From Siminovitchia terrae (GTDB lineage Bacteria > Bacillota > Bacilli > Bacillales > Bacillaceae_C): 64,000 nucleotides of DNA. The number at the start of each line of letters is the position of its first letter. Positions within the stretch are counted from its first letter, which is position 1. Under the pieces are notes generated by a model. That model saw nothing but the letters and a program-made list of their open reading frames with translations, had not been told where the DNA came from and searched no databases. Shown here one piece after another: positions 36,971 to 46,000 of the stretch. The position numbers and the translations under genes were made by a program. The DNA lies in assembly GCF_003605405.2 (NCBI RefSeq), contig NZ_QYTW02000015.1, positions 53,308 to 117,307 of the forward strand, given 5' to 3'.

Positions 36971-38444
36971 AACTTTTGAACCATCCCGCCATGCCAGGGT
37001 TCATATTATTATTAATCTGTTTGACTTCCTGGAAGTCCTCCAACCCATACGTTCCAAGGCTGCGCCCTATGCCGCTTTGTTTATAACCGCCCCACGGCGC
37101 TTCCACAAATGTAGGATGGTAGGTGTTAATCCAAGTAATGCCTGCACGAAGCTTCTTGATAACACGCAAAGCGCGGGCCCCGTCACTGGTAAACACACCG
37201 CCGGCCAGACCATAATCAACGCCGTTGGCCAATTCAAGAGCTTCTTTCTCATCCTTAAACTTTTGGATTGTCACAACAGGTCCAAAGATTTCTTCCTGTA
37301 CAATCCGCATGTTCTGTTTGACATCTGTAAAAACTGTTGGCTCAATGAAGAAACCTTTGTCCATGCCCCTGTTCATGATTCGATTGCCGCCGGCTCTTAG
37401 GACAGCGCCCTCTTCCTGCCCAATCTTGATATAGCTCAAAATATTTTTCATTTGTCTTTCACTCACTATGGGGCCCATTTCTACGCCCTCTTCATTCCCG
37501 GGACCGACTTTGATGTTTTTGGCACGTTCGACGAAGCGATCGACAAACTGGTCATATATTCCTTCCTGGACAAGAATGCGACTTCCCGCAGAACATACTT
37601 GTCCGGCCCCAAAAAAGATTCCAAATAATGCCTGGTCGACTGCGATTTCCAAATCCACGTCATCAAAAATCATATTAGGAGATTTTCCGCCTAGCTCAAG
37701 TGAGATTTTTTTCAAATTCCCTGTTGCAGCCTGCATGATTTTCCTTCCTGTCTGTGTACTGCCAGTGAAAGAGATGGCATCTACATCATGGCTTTCCGCG
37801 ACCGCCTGTCCAATAACCCCTCCTTCGCCTAATATCATGTTTGCAACACCCGCCGGAATGCCAACCTCTTCCATGATTTCAAACACTTTTATAGCTGTGA
37901 CAGGGGTGATTTCTGCAGGTTTAAATACGATCGTATTTCCGGCAGCAAGGGCTGGCGCAATTTTCCAGACACTCATAAGCATGGGAAAGTTCCACGGAAC
38001 AACCAGCCCAGCCACTCCTACAGGCTCCCGGACAACCATCGATTGAATATCGGGGTCAGGAACCTCAAACGTTTCTCCGCCAGGCGTCGTAATTAAACCT
38101 GCATAATAACGGAAACAAGCCACCGCATCTTCCATATCAAACTCAGCTTCACCACGAGTTTTTCCATTATCCAACACTTCCAAGTCAACGAGCTCTTCAA
38201 ATTGTTCCTCCAATTTGTCGGCAATTTGATAGAGATATTTCGCCCGTTCTGCCGCAGTCAGTTCTGACCAGATTCCGCTATCAAAGGCCTTTCTAGCTGC
38301 TTGAATGGCTGCTTCCGCATCCTCTATCGTTCCTTCTGCAGCCTGGGCAATTACTTCTCCATTGGCAGGATTGATAATATCGCGGACAGCCTTATTGCTT
38401 GAATCTTTCCATTCGCCGTTAATATACATCCTTAATTTCATCAT
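36969..38444 (-). CDS. NAD(P)-dependent aldehyde dehydrogenase
   Basis: 491-residue ALDH superfamily enzyme, closest in feel to betaine-aldehyde, aminobutyraldehyde or guanidinobutyraldehyde dehydrogenases. Motifs: PWNFPMLMSVWKIAPALAAGNT, SFTGSTQTGRK, the catalytic Glu in LELGGKSPN and catalytic Cys in GAGQVCSAGSRI. ATG ATG follows GGAGGAAACCG; I use the first. It is downstream of the aldoxime dehydratase pseudogene and nitrilase on the same strand. It may supply a guanidino-acid to the ureohydrolase or oxidise the alcohol dehydrogenase product; both are inferences. Confidence 0.88.
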   Translation of the reverse strand: MMKLRMYINGEWKDSSNKAVRDIINPANGEVIAQAAEGTIEDAEAAIQAARKAFDSGIWSELTAAERAKYLYQIADKLEEQFEELVDLEVLDNGKTRGEAEFDMEDAVACFRYYAGLITTPGGETFEVPDPDIQSMVVREPVGVAGLVVPWNFPMLMSVWKIAPALAAGNTIVFKPAEITPVTAIKVFEIMEEVGIPAGVANMILGEGGVIGQAVAESHDVDAISFTGSTQTGRKIMQAATGNLKKISLELGGKSPNMIFDDVDLEIAVDQALFGIFFGAGQVCSAGSRILVQEGIYDQFVDRFVERAKNIKVGPGNEEGVEMGPIVSERQMKNILSYIKIGQEEGAVLRAGGNRIMNRGMDKGFFIEPTVFTDVKQNMRIVQEEIFGPVVTIQKFKDEKEALELANGVDYGLAGGVFTSDGARALRVIKKLRAGITWINTYHPTFVEAPWGGYKQSGIGRSLGTYGLEDFQEVKQINNNMNPGMAGWFKS

Positions 38445-38548
38445 CGGTTTCCTCCTGTTTCCGTTAAATAAGCTATACCTGGACATTTTATTACAACTTT
38501 TTATAATTACCTGTATAAGACAGTGCCATACAAGGTTTCCATCTACCT

Positions 38549-38866
38549 TTACCAGTCATTAAAGGCAGCTAATAGCCCTGTGTCATGTTGGCAATAGCTA
38601 TAAAAAGTCTCGACATCCTCACTTTTAAGAACACTGACTTCGTGCCACAAGTTAATATCTGACTCCCATTTTGCCTTTTTAGGATCAAAATATGTGTTAA
38701 ATATAGAAAGATGGGGAGGGTGTGAAGAATCCCACTTTTCAAGGCTTTTTCCTTGAAGCGAGAATTGCTCGAAAACAATCGATCAACATCAGCCGGGAAA
38801 ACAGCAGTATAAGAATCATTAATTGTTTAATGGTTATTAGGCATGTATTTTCTTGGTATGATTCAT
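38549..38866 (-). pseudogene. wrecked heme aldoxime dehydratase (Oxd) gene
   Basis: On the minus strand the frame ending in TAA at 38549 reads KSLEKWDSSHPPHLSIFNTY, then FDPKKAKWESDINLWHEVSV and LKSEDVETFYSYCQHDTGLL. This is the C-terminal heme region of phenylacetaldoxime dehydratases (the His-Pro-x-His-x-x-x-x-Phe and LWHEVSVL motifs). A short piece in another frame upstream (SYTAVFPADVDRLF) matches the enzyme's N-terminus. Some 250 central residues are missing, and the N-terminal piece has a stop after MPNNH. A GGAGGG ribosome site at 38868 remains. In Bacillus OxB-1 oxd is adjacent to a nitrilase gene, as here. Confidence 0.8.
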
Positions 38867-38969
38867 CCCTCCTTATACACTCAGTTGGGCCTCAAGCTGC
38901 CGGGACACCATTTTATCGCCAAATGGAGAGAAGAGAGGGGGAATAGCCGCCTCTCTTCAGAAGTCCCCA

Positions 38970-40070
38970 TTACTTTAACTTACTTGTAAGTTCCAATAAT
39001 TGTGCCTTGATTTCTTGCAACGCTGCCTCATCGTCTGGTTGGGATGTCTTAACCATCTCGGTTAAGTGTTTATATTCAGTGTTATTATAAGAAAGTTGTA
39101 CTAAATCAGGCCGAGAATAATGCCCCAAAAGGTCAAAACCATTTTTGGCAGCTTTTATCATTGTTCCATCTAATTCTGCAACGATAAGAGCTTCTTTATC
39201 ATATACCGGCTCAACAACATAGCACCCAAATGGATCAACGATTGAGCTGCCGCCGTTGGCCCAGTCCCAGTTTGTTTTGTCTTTATAAGGGAAATCATCC
39301 GGCACTTCATCAGCTGGCTGATAACCACATGCACTTATGACAAATGTCTGTGCCTCAAAGGCATGGGCCCTGATTGCCGGTTCAACATCGCTGGTATTAT
39401 AAGACTGTGGATTTTTTGATTCTCGGTCAACATAAGTCATATCTTCCGTTGGAAGCCCACTCCATGTCCCCGGCCAATTGGCAATGTGAATTTCCTCTCC
39501 TTGCAAGGCTAATAGTGCTCTGATTAATATCATATGGTTTTCCCAGCAAACTAAACCGCCAATACGGCCAATATCCGTATCATATACTTTTAGATTATCT
39601 CCGCCGCCGCCCATACCATGAAAGCATCTTTCCTGGTTGGTCGGCACTACTTTTCGATGCCTTCCATATAAATTGCCATTTCTATCAAAATAAAGCATCG
39701 TGTTGTAAAGCGTACGGGAACCTACCGCATCATCCAGCTCCGTACACCCCATGTTTACATGAACATTTGCTTGTCGGGCCGCCTCTGCCAACAAAGCAGT
39801 GTCTTTGGACCCCACAACAACTGATTCCTCTTGAAACTTCACATGGACATCAAACCAATCAGTTGATGGATCGTTATATCCCTGCTGCCAGTATGGAAAA
39901 GCCGGAATAAATGATTCCGGGAAAACAACAATATCTGCTCCTTCATTGCCTGCCTTGTGAATGTATTCTATTGCCTTTTCGATTGTCCTTTTTTTATCTA
40001 AAAAAACCGGCGAAACCTGAGCTATTGCTGCAGTAATTTTATCCTTTCCTCCGAATATTGCTTTACTCAA
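38970..40070 (-). CDS. nitrilase
   Basis: 366-residue nitrilase (EC 3.5.5 type), converting a nitrile to carboxylic acid and ammonia. The triad is Glu52 in FPESFIPAFPYW, Lys140 in RHRKVVPTNQER and Cys175 in GGLVCWENH; the C-W-E-N-H context is that of true nitrilases, not amidases. The TTG start is set by AAAGGAG eight bases upstream. It follows the iron-type alcohol dehydrogenase by 14 bp and precedes the ruined aldoxime dehydratase. The natural path would be aldoxime to nitrile to acid, of which only the second step survives here. Confidence 0.9.
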   Translation of the reverse strand: MSKAIFGGKDKITAAIAQVSPVFLDKKRTIEKAIEYIHKAGNEGADIVVFPESFIPAFPYWQQGYNDPSTDWFDVHVKFQEESVVVGSKDTALLAEAARQANVHVNMGCTELDDAVGSRTLYNTMLYFDRNGNLYGRHRKVVPTNQERCFHGMGGGGDNLKVYDTDIGRIGGLVCWENHMILIRALLALQGEEIHIANWPGTWSGLPTEDMTYVDRESKNPQSYNTSDVEPAIRAHAFEAQTFVISACGYQPADEVPDDFPYKDKTNWDWANGGSSIVDPFGCYVVEPVYDKEALIVAELDGTMIKAAKNGFDLLGHYSRPDLVQLSYNNTEYKHLTEMVKTSQPDDEAALQEIKAQLLELTSKLK

Positions 40071-40084
40071 TGGTAACACTCCTT

Positions 40085-41242
40085 TTAATGGTTGCTATTA
40101 TATGCATTTTTAATAATGGTTAAATAATCTTCCACCGTTAAGCTTCTTACATTATCTGCATCCATTGGTGTTTCTTTAGAGGTTTTTGCTAGTTTAGCAA
40201 AATCTTTCGGATCTACAGCAGGAAGGTCTGAAAACTTTGGAATTCCTACCTTTTCTACCATTTCAAACAATAACTTAGCGCCTTCTTTACTGGCCTCACG
40301 CACCGGCAGGTTTTGGTCAACCCCCAGTGCGTAAGCCACATCTGCATGTTTCTCTAAATTTGCTTCCATGTTAAATTCGAAGACATATGGAAGGAATATA
40401 GAGTTTAATACACCATGTGGAGCGTCATACAAACCGCCAGCCGCTTCGGAGATACAGTGTACACTGCCCACATTGGACTGACTAAAAGCGATTCCTGCCA
40501 TTAAACTGGCACTTAGGATATTCTCACGTGCCTCCATATTGGCTCCATTTTGAACAGCTTCTAAAAAGTAGTCTTTTATTAGCCTAATAGCATGCAAAGC
40601 TAGAGCATCTGTCACTGGCGATGAAGATCTTGAGGTATAAGCCTCAATGGCATGCGTTAAAGCATCCATACCTGTGCTTGCCGTAATACTTGCTGGAAGG
40701 CCCTTTGTTAGTTCAGGGTCTAATAATGATAGTTTAGGCGCAATCCGATCATCTACAATCCCCATTTTCACTTTTCTTTCAGTGTCTGTAATAACTGCTA
40801 TGTTCGTAGCTTCACTGCCTGTTCCAGCTGTAGTTGGTATACAAATTAATGGAGTAATATCCCGCTGCAGCGTGTTATCGCCTTCCCAATCATTAATTAC
40901 TCCATCATGTGTTAACAGTATACCTAACGCTTTTGCCGTATCTAGTACACTTCCACCACCTACAGCAATAATTCCATCAACATTATTCACCCTTGCAAAG
41001 TCAGCTGCTAAACCGCAGTATTTGTCTTTAGGATTCGGCTGCACATCGTCATACACAGCAAAATCTATATTCTCATTAGTCAAGCTTTCAATGATTCCTT
41101 GCAATAAACCTGCTTTGTTAATGCCTTTGTCTGTCAATATTAAGGGCTTACTAATGCGATATAAAGGTAAAAATCCAGCTACTTGTCTGACTATGCCTGT
41201 TTTTAGAACAATATTTGTTGGTAAGTTAAACTGAAAATTCAT
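40085..41242 (-). CDS. iron-containing alcohol dehydrogenase
   Basis: 385-residue group III alcohol dehydrogenase. NAD-binding GGGSVLDTAKA, the TTAGTGSEATNIAVI segment and the metal region GMDALTHAIEAYTS plus EAAGGLYDAPHG are intact. It interconverts an alcohol and aldehyde. Two ATGs follow AGGAGG; I use the second (spacing six), and 41245 is the alternative. Repeat copy F separates it from the NCS1 permease upstream. Its link to the nitrilase could be handling of hydroxy- or aldehyde-derived nitrile precursors. Confidence 0.88.
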   Translation of the reverse strand: MNFQFNLPTNIVLKTGIVRQVAGFLPLYRISKPLILTDKGINKAGLLQGIIESLTNENIDFAVYDDVQPNPKDKYCGLAADFARVNNVDGIIAVGGGSVLDTAKALGILLTHDGVINDWEGDNTLQRDITPLICIPTTAGTGSEATNIAVITDTERKVKMGIVDDRIAPKLSLLDPELTKGLPASITASTGMDALTHAIEAYTSRSSSPVTDALALHAIRLIKDYFLEAVQNGANMEARENILSASLMAGIAFSQSNVGSVHCISEAAGGLYDAPHGVLNSIFLPYVFEFNMEANLEKHADVAYALGVDQNLPVREASKEGAKLLFEMVEKVGIPKFSDLPAVDPKDFAKLAKTSKETPMDADNVRSLTVEDYLTIIKNAYNSNH

Positions 41243-41272
41243 CATACTCCTCCTCAATTTCACAATCTATAC

Positions 41273-41465
41273 ATCAAATGCACCTTGGCATATTTGCGCC
41301 CAGATTTTATCGAGCTCCGCTCGATAAATTCCTCTGAAAATCTGTGGCATCCGCCGGAAGCTTTGACTTTATTCAGCCGAGGTTTGAACCCCCACTGAAT
41401 GGAATACCAATATGCATTCATCTCTCCACTTATAGCAGTGGGAGATTTCTACTAAATGAAGTTAA
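41273..41465 (+). repeat. 190-bp hairpin repeat, copy F
   Basis: Full-length with several point changes (CCGAGG in the GGGG arm, TATAGCAGTGG in the last hairpin). It lies between the NCS1 permease stop (15 bp away) and the alcohol dehydrogenase start. Confidence 0.9.
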
Positions 41466-41479
41466 TATTAACATCTCTA

Positions 41480-42916
41480 TCAACCTGCATTTTTTTCAAT
41501 ATCAGTTTTACTATGATATCCACCCATCCCTTTTGGAATAACGAAAAATTTTGTTATCACGTAATATAGGATGCCGGCTAAAAGCATTGCTGGCAATGTG
41601 GCAGAGGCATAATCAAAGAATGTTGACCCTTCAAGACTAATCGGGTCCAATATTAAAAAGTAAGCAATTGTGGAAATAGCTACTGATATAATTGGTGTAA
41701 AATTGTACCCTCCCACAAAATCATAAGGCTTTCCGGGTGTATCCAAATAAAGAGCCCTCATATCTATTTGCTGTTTACGCAATAAATAGTAATCCACAAA
41801 CATGACTGTCGATAACGGGCCAAACACCGTTCCGCATGCCGCTAAAAAAAGACTAAAGTTGCCATATATTGCATCAGGGAAGAAGACAAACACAGCTGTA
41901 CATGCTAAAAATAGCAGTGTTAAGTTCTCCCATTTCATATTTCTAAAGAACTTGATCTGTTTTAAAGCCATACAAGTAGAGAAGACAAGCGATGTCATAG
42001 CAGTAACATTAGCAAATGAAATAATGATCAAAGCGACCAAACCTAGGATTGCTCCACCTATTGGAATCATCCAAGCAGTAGGATCGCTATCACCAATGGC
42101 CAGTCCAGCCAATAGTCCGATCATCGTTCCCAACACTGCACAAATATTAACCCCAATCATATTTGGCCATAAGGCAGCCCTCTCCGATTTTGTTAACCGG
42201 GTCAGTCCCCCCATAATGGGCCACCAGGAAAATCCAGAACCAAGGCCAAGCTCAAAGGCAACAATATAGTTGTGTAAATCATTGGGAAAAGGGCTTATTG
42301 GTTGCAGCGCTAACATCTCACCAAAGCTGTATTGCTGGGACAGCATGTAAAACATAACAATTAACATAGTTACCAACAACGGGGCTACAATTCGGTTTAA
42401 CCAATTGATGGAATTGGAACCCCTTGAAACAATTATCCAGCTTATCACTATGGCAATAAGGGCAAAAATTGTAACAGCCGTGTTAGAGACAGCTGGCGTA
42501 TTTGTTATAGCACCATAAGCATTACTGCTTGCCTTTCCAAACATTACAGCTAATGTGGCTACCCATCCAAATTCTACAATAACCATTAATATTACTGGAA
42601 TCTTGGTTCCCTTTTTTCCAAATATACTTCGTAAAAATATATATTGGTCAATCCCGTACCTACTTGATGGAATGGCATTTGACAAAGCTACAAAAAGAAC
42701 AGAGATGGTATTTCCTGCTAATGTGGCAATTAATCCCATTTTTAAACCTACAAAAAGCGATAATGTACCTCCAATTAAAAAACACCATGTTGCAATAGCA
42801 AGACCAATATTCACCATTGAAAAGTCAAAGCTTCCCCAAGTCCTTTCTTTGGGAAGTAGTGGCAAAAGATCGCTTTGTCCATTAGATTTTTCCACTTGAT
42901 AATGCACCTCTTTCAT
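41480..42916 (-). CDS. NCS1-family permease (cytosine/purine/hydantoin/allantoin type)
   Basis: 478-residue transporter with about 12 hydrophobic segments. The N-terminal LLPLLPKERTWGSFDFSMVNIGLAIATW and ISVLFVALSNAIPSSRYGIDQYIFLRS match NCS1, whose members take up nucleobases, hydantoins, allantoin or related ring compounds with a cation. It is the last gene of the putative sigma-54 operon, following a one-TM peptide. The substrate is likely the ring or amide compound attacked by the operon's hydrolases. Confidence 0.85.
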   Translation of the reverse strand: MKEVHYQVEKSNGQSDLLPLLPKERTWGSFDFSMVNIGLAIATWCFLIGGTLSLFVGLKMGLIATLAGNTISVLFVALSNAIPSSRYGIDQYIFLRSIFGKKGTKIPVILMVIVEFGWVATLAVMFGKASSNAYGAITNTPAVSNTAVTIFALIAIVISWIIVSRGSNSINWLNRIVAPLLVTMLIVMFYMLSQQYSFGEMLALQPISPFPNDLHNYIVAFELGLGSGFSWWPIMGGLTRLTKSERAALWPNMIGVNICAVLGTMIGLLAGLAIGDSDPTAWMIPIGGAILGLVALIIISFANVTAMTSLVFSTCMALKQIKFFRNMKWENLTLLFLACTAVFVFFPDAIYGNFSLFLAACGTVFGPLSTVMFVDYYLLRKQQIDMRALYLDTPGKPYDFVGGYNFTPIISVAISTIAYFLILDPISLEGSTFFDYASATLPAMLLAGILYYVITKFFVIPKGMGGYHSKTDIEKNAG

Positions 42917-42931
42917 GTTTAAACAATTTTT

Positions 42932-43102
42932 TTATAAAATCCGCCCGAAAAGTAATAAAAAAATGGCCATAATACTAATTATTCCTATCAAAATATAATC
43001 GATGCTGCTTAACCTTTTATCAGGTGTATCTGCATTGCTTATTATTTCAATTCTTTTCTCCACTTCTTCCAGAAATTCTTTATCGAATTCAGAAGTATTC
43101 AT
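42932..43102 (-). CDS. 56-residue one-TM peptide next to the NCS1 permease
   Basis: Small protein MNTSEFDKEFLEEVEKRIEI-like with an acidic/basic helical head and one C-terminal membrane segment (YILIGIISIMAIFLLLFG). Good ribosome site GGAGGGA before the ATG. It lies between the ureohydrolase and the NCS1 permease, 15 bp from the latter, so it may be an accessory subunit of the transporter. No named family recognised. Confidence 0.65.
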   Translation of the reverse strand: MNTSEFDKEFLEEVEKRIEIISNADTPDKRLSSIDYILIGIISIMAIFLLLFGRIL

Positions 43103-43194
43103 GCTTCTATCCCTCCACAATCAAAATTTATTTGTCTTGAAAGCTATTACAATTTACATGAAGGATCATTCGGAGATTTGTTGACCTTGCTTCA

Positions 43195-44154
43195 TCAGCA
43201 GCTTTCCTTCTCCCGCCTCTTCTTCAAAGCAATCAACGTAATCATCTCGTATATAACCGCCGAAGCAAGCACCGCGGTAATTTCATTCGCATCATAAGTC
43301 GGAAGCACTTCCACCAAGTCAAATCCGACAACATCCAACCCGTCCAATCCACGGACGTATTCCAGCGCTTCGTAGCTTGTCGGTCCCCCAACTTCAGGTG
43401 TACCTGTCCCTGGTGCAAACGCCGGATCGACGAAATCAATGTCGTAAGTGACAAATACCGGGCGGTCTTTCACACGTTCATGAATTCTCTTCATCACATG
43501 GTCAAAACCAATCTGACGAACTTCCTTCATCGGAATGACTTCAAAACCTAGGTCCCTCGCGTCTTCAATATCGCCAGGTCCGTATAAAGGCCCTCTCATG
43601 CCAACCTGGATGGAGTGCTCCATATCCAGCAGCCCTTCTTCGGCTGCACGTCTAAACGGAGTGCCATGCATATATTTTTCTCCGTAGTAATGCTCCCATG
43701 TATCGCCATGGGAATCGAAGTGGACAAGCGCAATCTTTCCAAATTTTTTATGGAAAGCACGTAGATTTCCCAGTGTGATAGAGTGATCCCCACCCATAAT
43801 GACAGGGATTACATTCTTCTCAAGAAGCGGGGTAAGTCCATCAACCATGCTGTCGTAAGTGCGGAGTGCGTTTCCTGGGATGACATTAATATCCCCATAA
43901 TCGACTCCTGAGCAATATTCGAATATATCGATATCCATATCTGGATTATACGGACGCAGCAGCACGGAAAAATCACGGATATGCTGAGGGCCGAAACGCT
44001 GTCCAGTCCGGTTGGATGCTGCCGTATCAAAAGGGACGCCAAGAACTGCGAAATCTATATTATCTGTTGTCCTTACTTGTTCCAGCCTCATAAAAGTCCT
44101 GTTGCCCACAAAGCGTGGGGATTGTGATGAGTCTTTTGGTTTGTACATTGGCAT
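43195..44154 (-). CDS. ureohydrolase (agmatinase/guanidinobutyrase family), paralogue 2
   Basis: 319-residue arginase-fold enzyme. Metal ligands are all kept at the same positions as in paralogue 1: His124 in GGDHS, Asp147/His149/Asp151 in HFDSHGD, Asp238/Asp240 in TYDIDFVDPAF. The GTGTPEVGGPT loop differs from paralogue 1 (GTGTPEVNGIF), a place where substrate choice is usually set. ATG after AGGAGGAC. It is the third enzyme of the sigma-54-type operon, after the cyclase-family hydrolase. Substrate is probably a guanidino acid or amine. Confidence 0.85.
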   Translation of the reverse strand: MPMYKPKDSSQSPRFVGNRTFMRLEQVRTTDNIDFAVLGVPFDTAASNRTGQRFGPQHIRDFSVLLRPYNPDMDIDIFEYCSGVDYGDINVIPGNALRTYDSMVDGLTPLLEKNVIPVIMGGDHSITLGNLRAFHKKFGKIALVHFDSHGDTWEHYYGEKYMHGTPFRRAAEEGLLDMEHSIQVGMRGPLYGPGDIEDARDLGFEVIPMKEVRQIGFDHVMKRIHERVKDRPVFVTYDIDFVDPAFAPGTGTPEVGGPTSYEALEYVRGLDGLDVVGFDLVEVLPTYDANEITAVLASAVIYEMITLIALKKRREKESC

Positions 44155-44170
44155 GATTATAGTCCTCCTG

Positions 44171-44821
44171 TTAGTAAAGTTTTATCGCTATAGCACGCAC
44201 CGGTGATCCATCTCCGTTTGAGATTTTTAAAGGCAGGGCGATAATCAACGGATTTTCAAACGTGATTTGATCAAAGTTAGTAAAATTTTCTCCGATAATT
44301 CCGTTCACCACGGTGATAGCTTCATGGGCCGGAAACTCGCCTCCATTTGGCTGATCAATGTTTAACGCATCTATAAAAAATGTACGGACACCAAGGTCAA
44401 GCATTTTCGCAATAACCTCTATATCTACATAAGGGTGGTTGAAATATCTTTCTTCTCCAAGATACTTTGTCCAGCCCGTGTGGAATAAAGCCACTTTTCC
44501 CGGCCCAAGCTTATCGAAATATGGTGCGGCATCATCCATTGTTACCGGCTCGCCGCCCTTTTTATGGGTTGCCGGGATGATAACACCTTCGCCCATAAAG
44601 TTATCCAATGGCAAGCGATCAATCGTTTCTCCTTCATCCCTGAAATGATAGGGGGCATCTACATGTGTCCCTGTGTGAGAGCCGATATCCAGAAAGGATG
44701 TATTATAACCATCTTTTTTGATTGTTGTCGCCGAGCGCATATTCGGTTCGGGATCCCCGGGAAAGATGGGGAGATCATTGTTCAATGGCAAAGATAAATC
44801 CACTATCTGTTTAAACTTCAT
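44171..44821 (-). CDS. cyclase-family metal-dependent hydrolase
   Basis: 216-residue member of the cyclase family (PF04199), which includes kynurenine formamidase and isatin hydrolase, hydrolysing amide or cyclic amide bonds with manganese or zinc. The metal motif is DIGSHTGTHVDAPYHF (His49, His53, Asp55, His59). The C-terminal PLKISNGDGSPVRAIAI is also characteristic. Start ATG after GGAAGGGAGATTAAG, directly behind the C-N hydrolase stop (one-base gap), so they are coupled. It may open a ring or remove a formyl/acyl group from the imported compound. Confidence 0.85.
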   Translation of the reverse strand: MKFKQIVDLSLPLNNDLPIFPGDPEPNMRSATTIKKDGYNTSFLDIGSHTGTHVDAPYHFRDEGETIDRLPLDNFMGEGVIIPATHKKGGEPVTMDDAAPYFDKLGPGKVALFHTGWTKYLGEERYFNHPYVDIEVIAKMLDLGVRTFFIDALNIDQPNGGEFPAHEAITVVNGIIGENFTNFDQITFENPLIIALPLKISNGDGSPVRAIAIKLY

Positions 44822-44822
44822 C

Positions 44823-45629
44823 TTAATCTCCCTTCCATTGAATCGTATATAAATCCGATCGTTCATCGGAACGCATCGAATAAAATGTTTCTTTAAGTTC
44901 TTCTCTTTTCTCAATATTTATCTCTGCGAAGGCTAAACTGCTTTCTTCTGTTACTTTTCCGCTTATTATGCCTCCATCCGGGCCATAAACAGCAGACCTT
45001 CCAAAAAATTGAATATCCTCGTCATCGCCGGTATAGTTGCATGTAGCCAAATAAACTGTATTATCCATTGCCCGTGCCGCCGCCATACGGCAGTAAGAAC
45101 CTTCATAAGGCCTCTCCCATGCACTAGGAGCGAGAATGACATCTGCCCCTTGTTGTTCAAGCAGACGAGCCAACTCCGGAAAGGCCATGTCCCAGCAGAT
45201 CATAAAGCCGAAAGTGCCCAGCTCAGTCTTTACGGTAACAAGTTTGTCACCCGCCGAAAAAAGATGCTTTTCCAAAGGCGTAAGGTGCATTTTCTGATAA
45301 GTCGTCAAAAGTTCTCCTGCTGGGCTGATTAAATTCATTGAATTAAATACCTTGCCATCCTTTTTTTCAATAAAACCATAACCAATGTACAATTCGAACT
45401 TCTTTGCCAATCGTGACAAGAAGCTGAAAGAGGAGCCATCCGCCGGTTCCGCTTTATTCGCCACATGATCTTCAGAAAATACATAGCCGGATGCAGCTGC
45501 TTCCGGAAACAAAATGAACTTTGTTTCCGGATTTTCCTGCATACAACAATTGATATGGGATTCCATCAAATGCAGATTATCACCAACGTTAAAATCATCT
45601 TGAACAACAGCCAGCTTCCATTTTGTCAT
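44823..45629 (-). CDS. carbon-nitrogen hydrolase (amidase of the nitrilase superfamily)
   Basis: 268-residue nitrilase-superfamily amidase. The triad is Glu43 in LFPEAAASG, Lys113 in YQKMHLTPLEK and Cys145 in GFMICWDMAFPEL; the ICWD-xxFPE context is that of amidases and carbamoylases rather than true nitrilases. ATG after GGAAGGTG. First intact gene behind the sigma-54-type promoter. Substrate could be an N-carbamoyl or other amide released in the pathway. Confidence 0.85.
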   Translation of the reverse strand: MTKWKLAVVQDDFNVGDNLHLMESHINCCMQENPETKFILFPEAAASGYVFSEDHVANKAEPADGSSFSFLSRLAKKFELYIGYGFIEKKDGKVFNSMNLISPAGELLTTYQKMHLTPLEKHLFSAGDKLVTVKTELGTFGFMICWDMAFPELARLLEQQGADVILAPSAWERPYEGSYCRMAAARAMDNTVYLATCNYTGDDEDIQFFGRSAVYGPDGGIISGKVTEESSLAFAEINIEKREELKETFYSMRSDERSDLYTIQWKGD

Positions 45630-45672
45630 GCCGTTTTTTCACCTTCCACCTTCTCTATTGAATTTGAACGCA

Positions 45673-45843
45673 TCACTTTTGAAAGTACAACATAAGGATC
45701 CCAGATACAAAGAACGTAAGAACCATCGAACCAATTGCCAGTGGACTTACATATGTGAAGAAAAGGGCAAAAGCAGCGCTCAATACATAGGCAACGTATG
45801 CTGCCGGATCAACCTTTTACATAGCTGCCTGCAAACGAGCCAT
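45673..45843 (-). pseudogene. small two-TM peptide gene with an early in-frame stop
   Basis: Behind AGGGAGA the frame opens MARLQAAM, meets TAA at 45817-45819, then continues in frame for about 47 codons as KVDPAAYVAYVLSAAFALFF and SPLAIGSMVLTFFVSGILML, two clear membrane segments, ending at TGA. This is the first position of the operon after the sigma-54-type promoter. It looks like a small membrane protein interrupted by a nonsense mutation; a sequencing error or a downstream start are alternatives. Confidence 0.5.
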
Positions 45844-45903
45844 CTTCATTCTCCCTATTATTCACCTGAATATATTTTTGCTTTCTTGCTTTTGAATAAA
45901 CGT

Positions 45904-45920
45904 TGCAAAAAACGTGCCAA
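45904..45920 (-). promoter_or_regulatory. sigma-54 (SigL) promoter
   Basis: Minus strand TTGGCACGTTTTTTGCA: the -24 GG and -12 GC are separated by 10 bases, matching the consensus TGGCAC-N5-TTGCA. It lies about 60 bp before the small peptide gene and 275 bp before the C-N hydrolase, and should drive that whole operon. Confidence 0.8.
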
Positions 45921-46000
45921 CAAAAAAACAATTGGGTTAGAAGGCGTTTACATTTTCTTTTAATTTGTTTTTGAATTAAATGATGTAAATTCGATGCGTT

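Noticed and set aside
38569..38778. 69-codon frame MFSSNSRFKEKALKSG... taken as a gene
   Set aside because: It is an out-of-frame reading of the aldoxime dehydratase remnant; the frame ending at 38549 carries the recognisable motifs.
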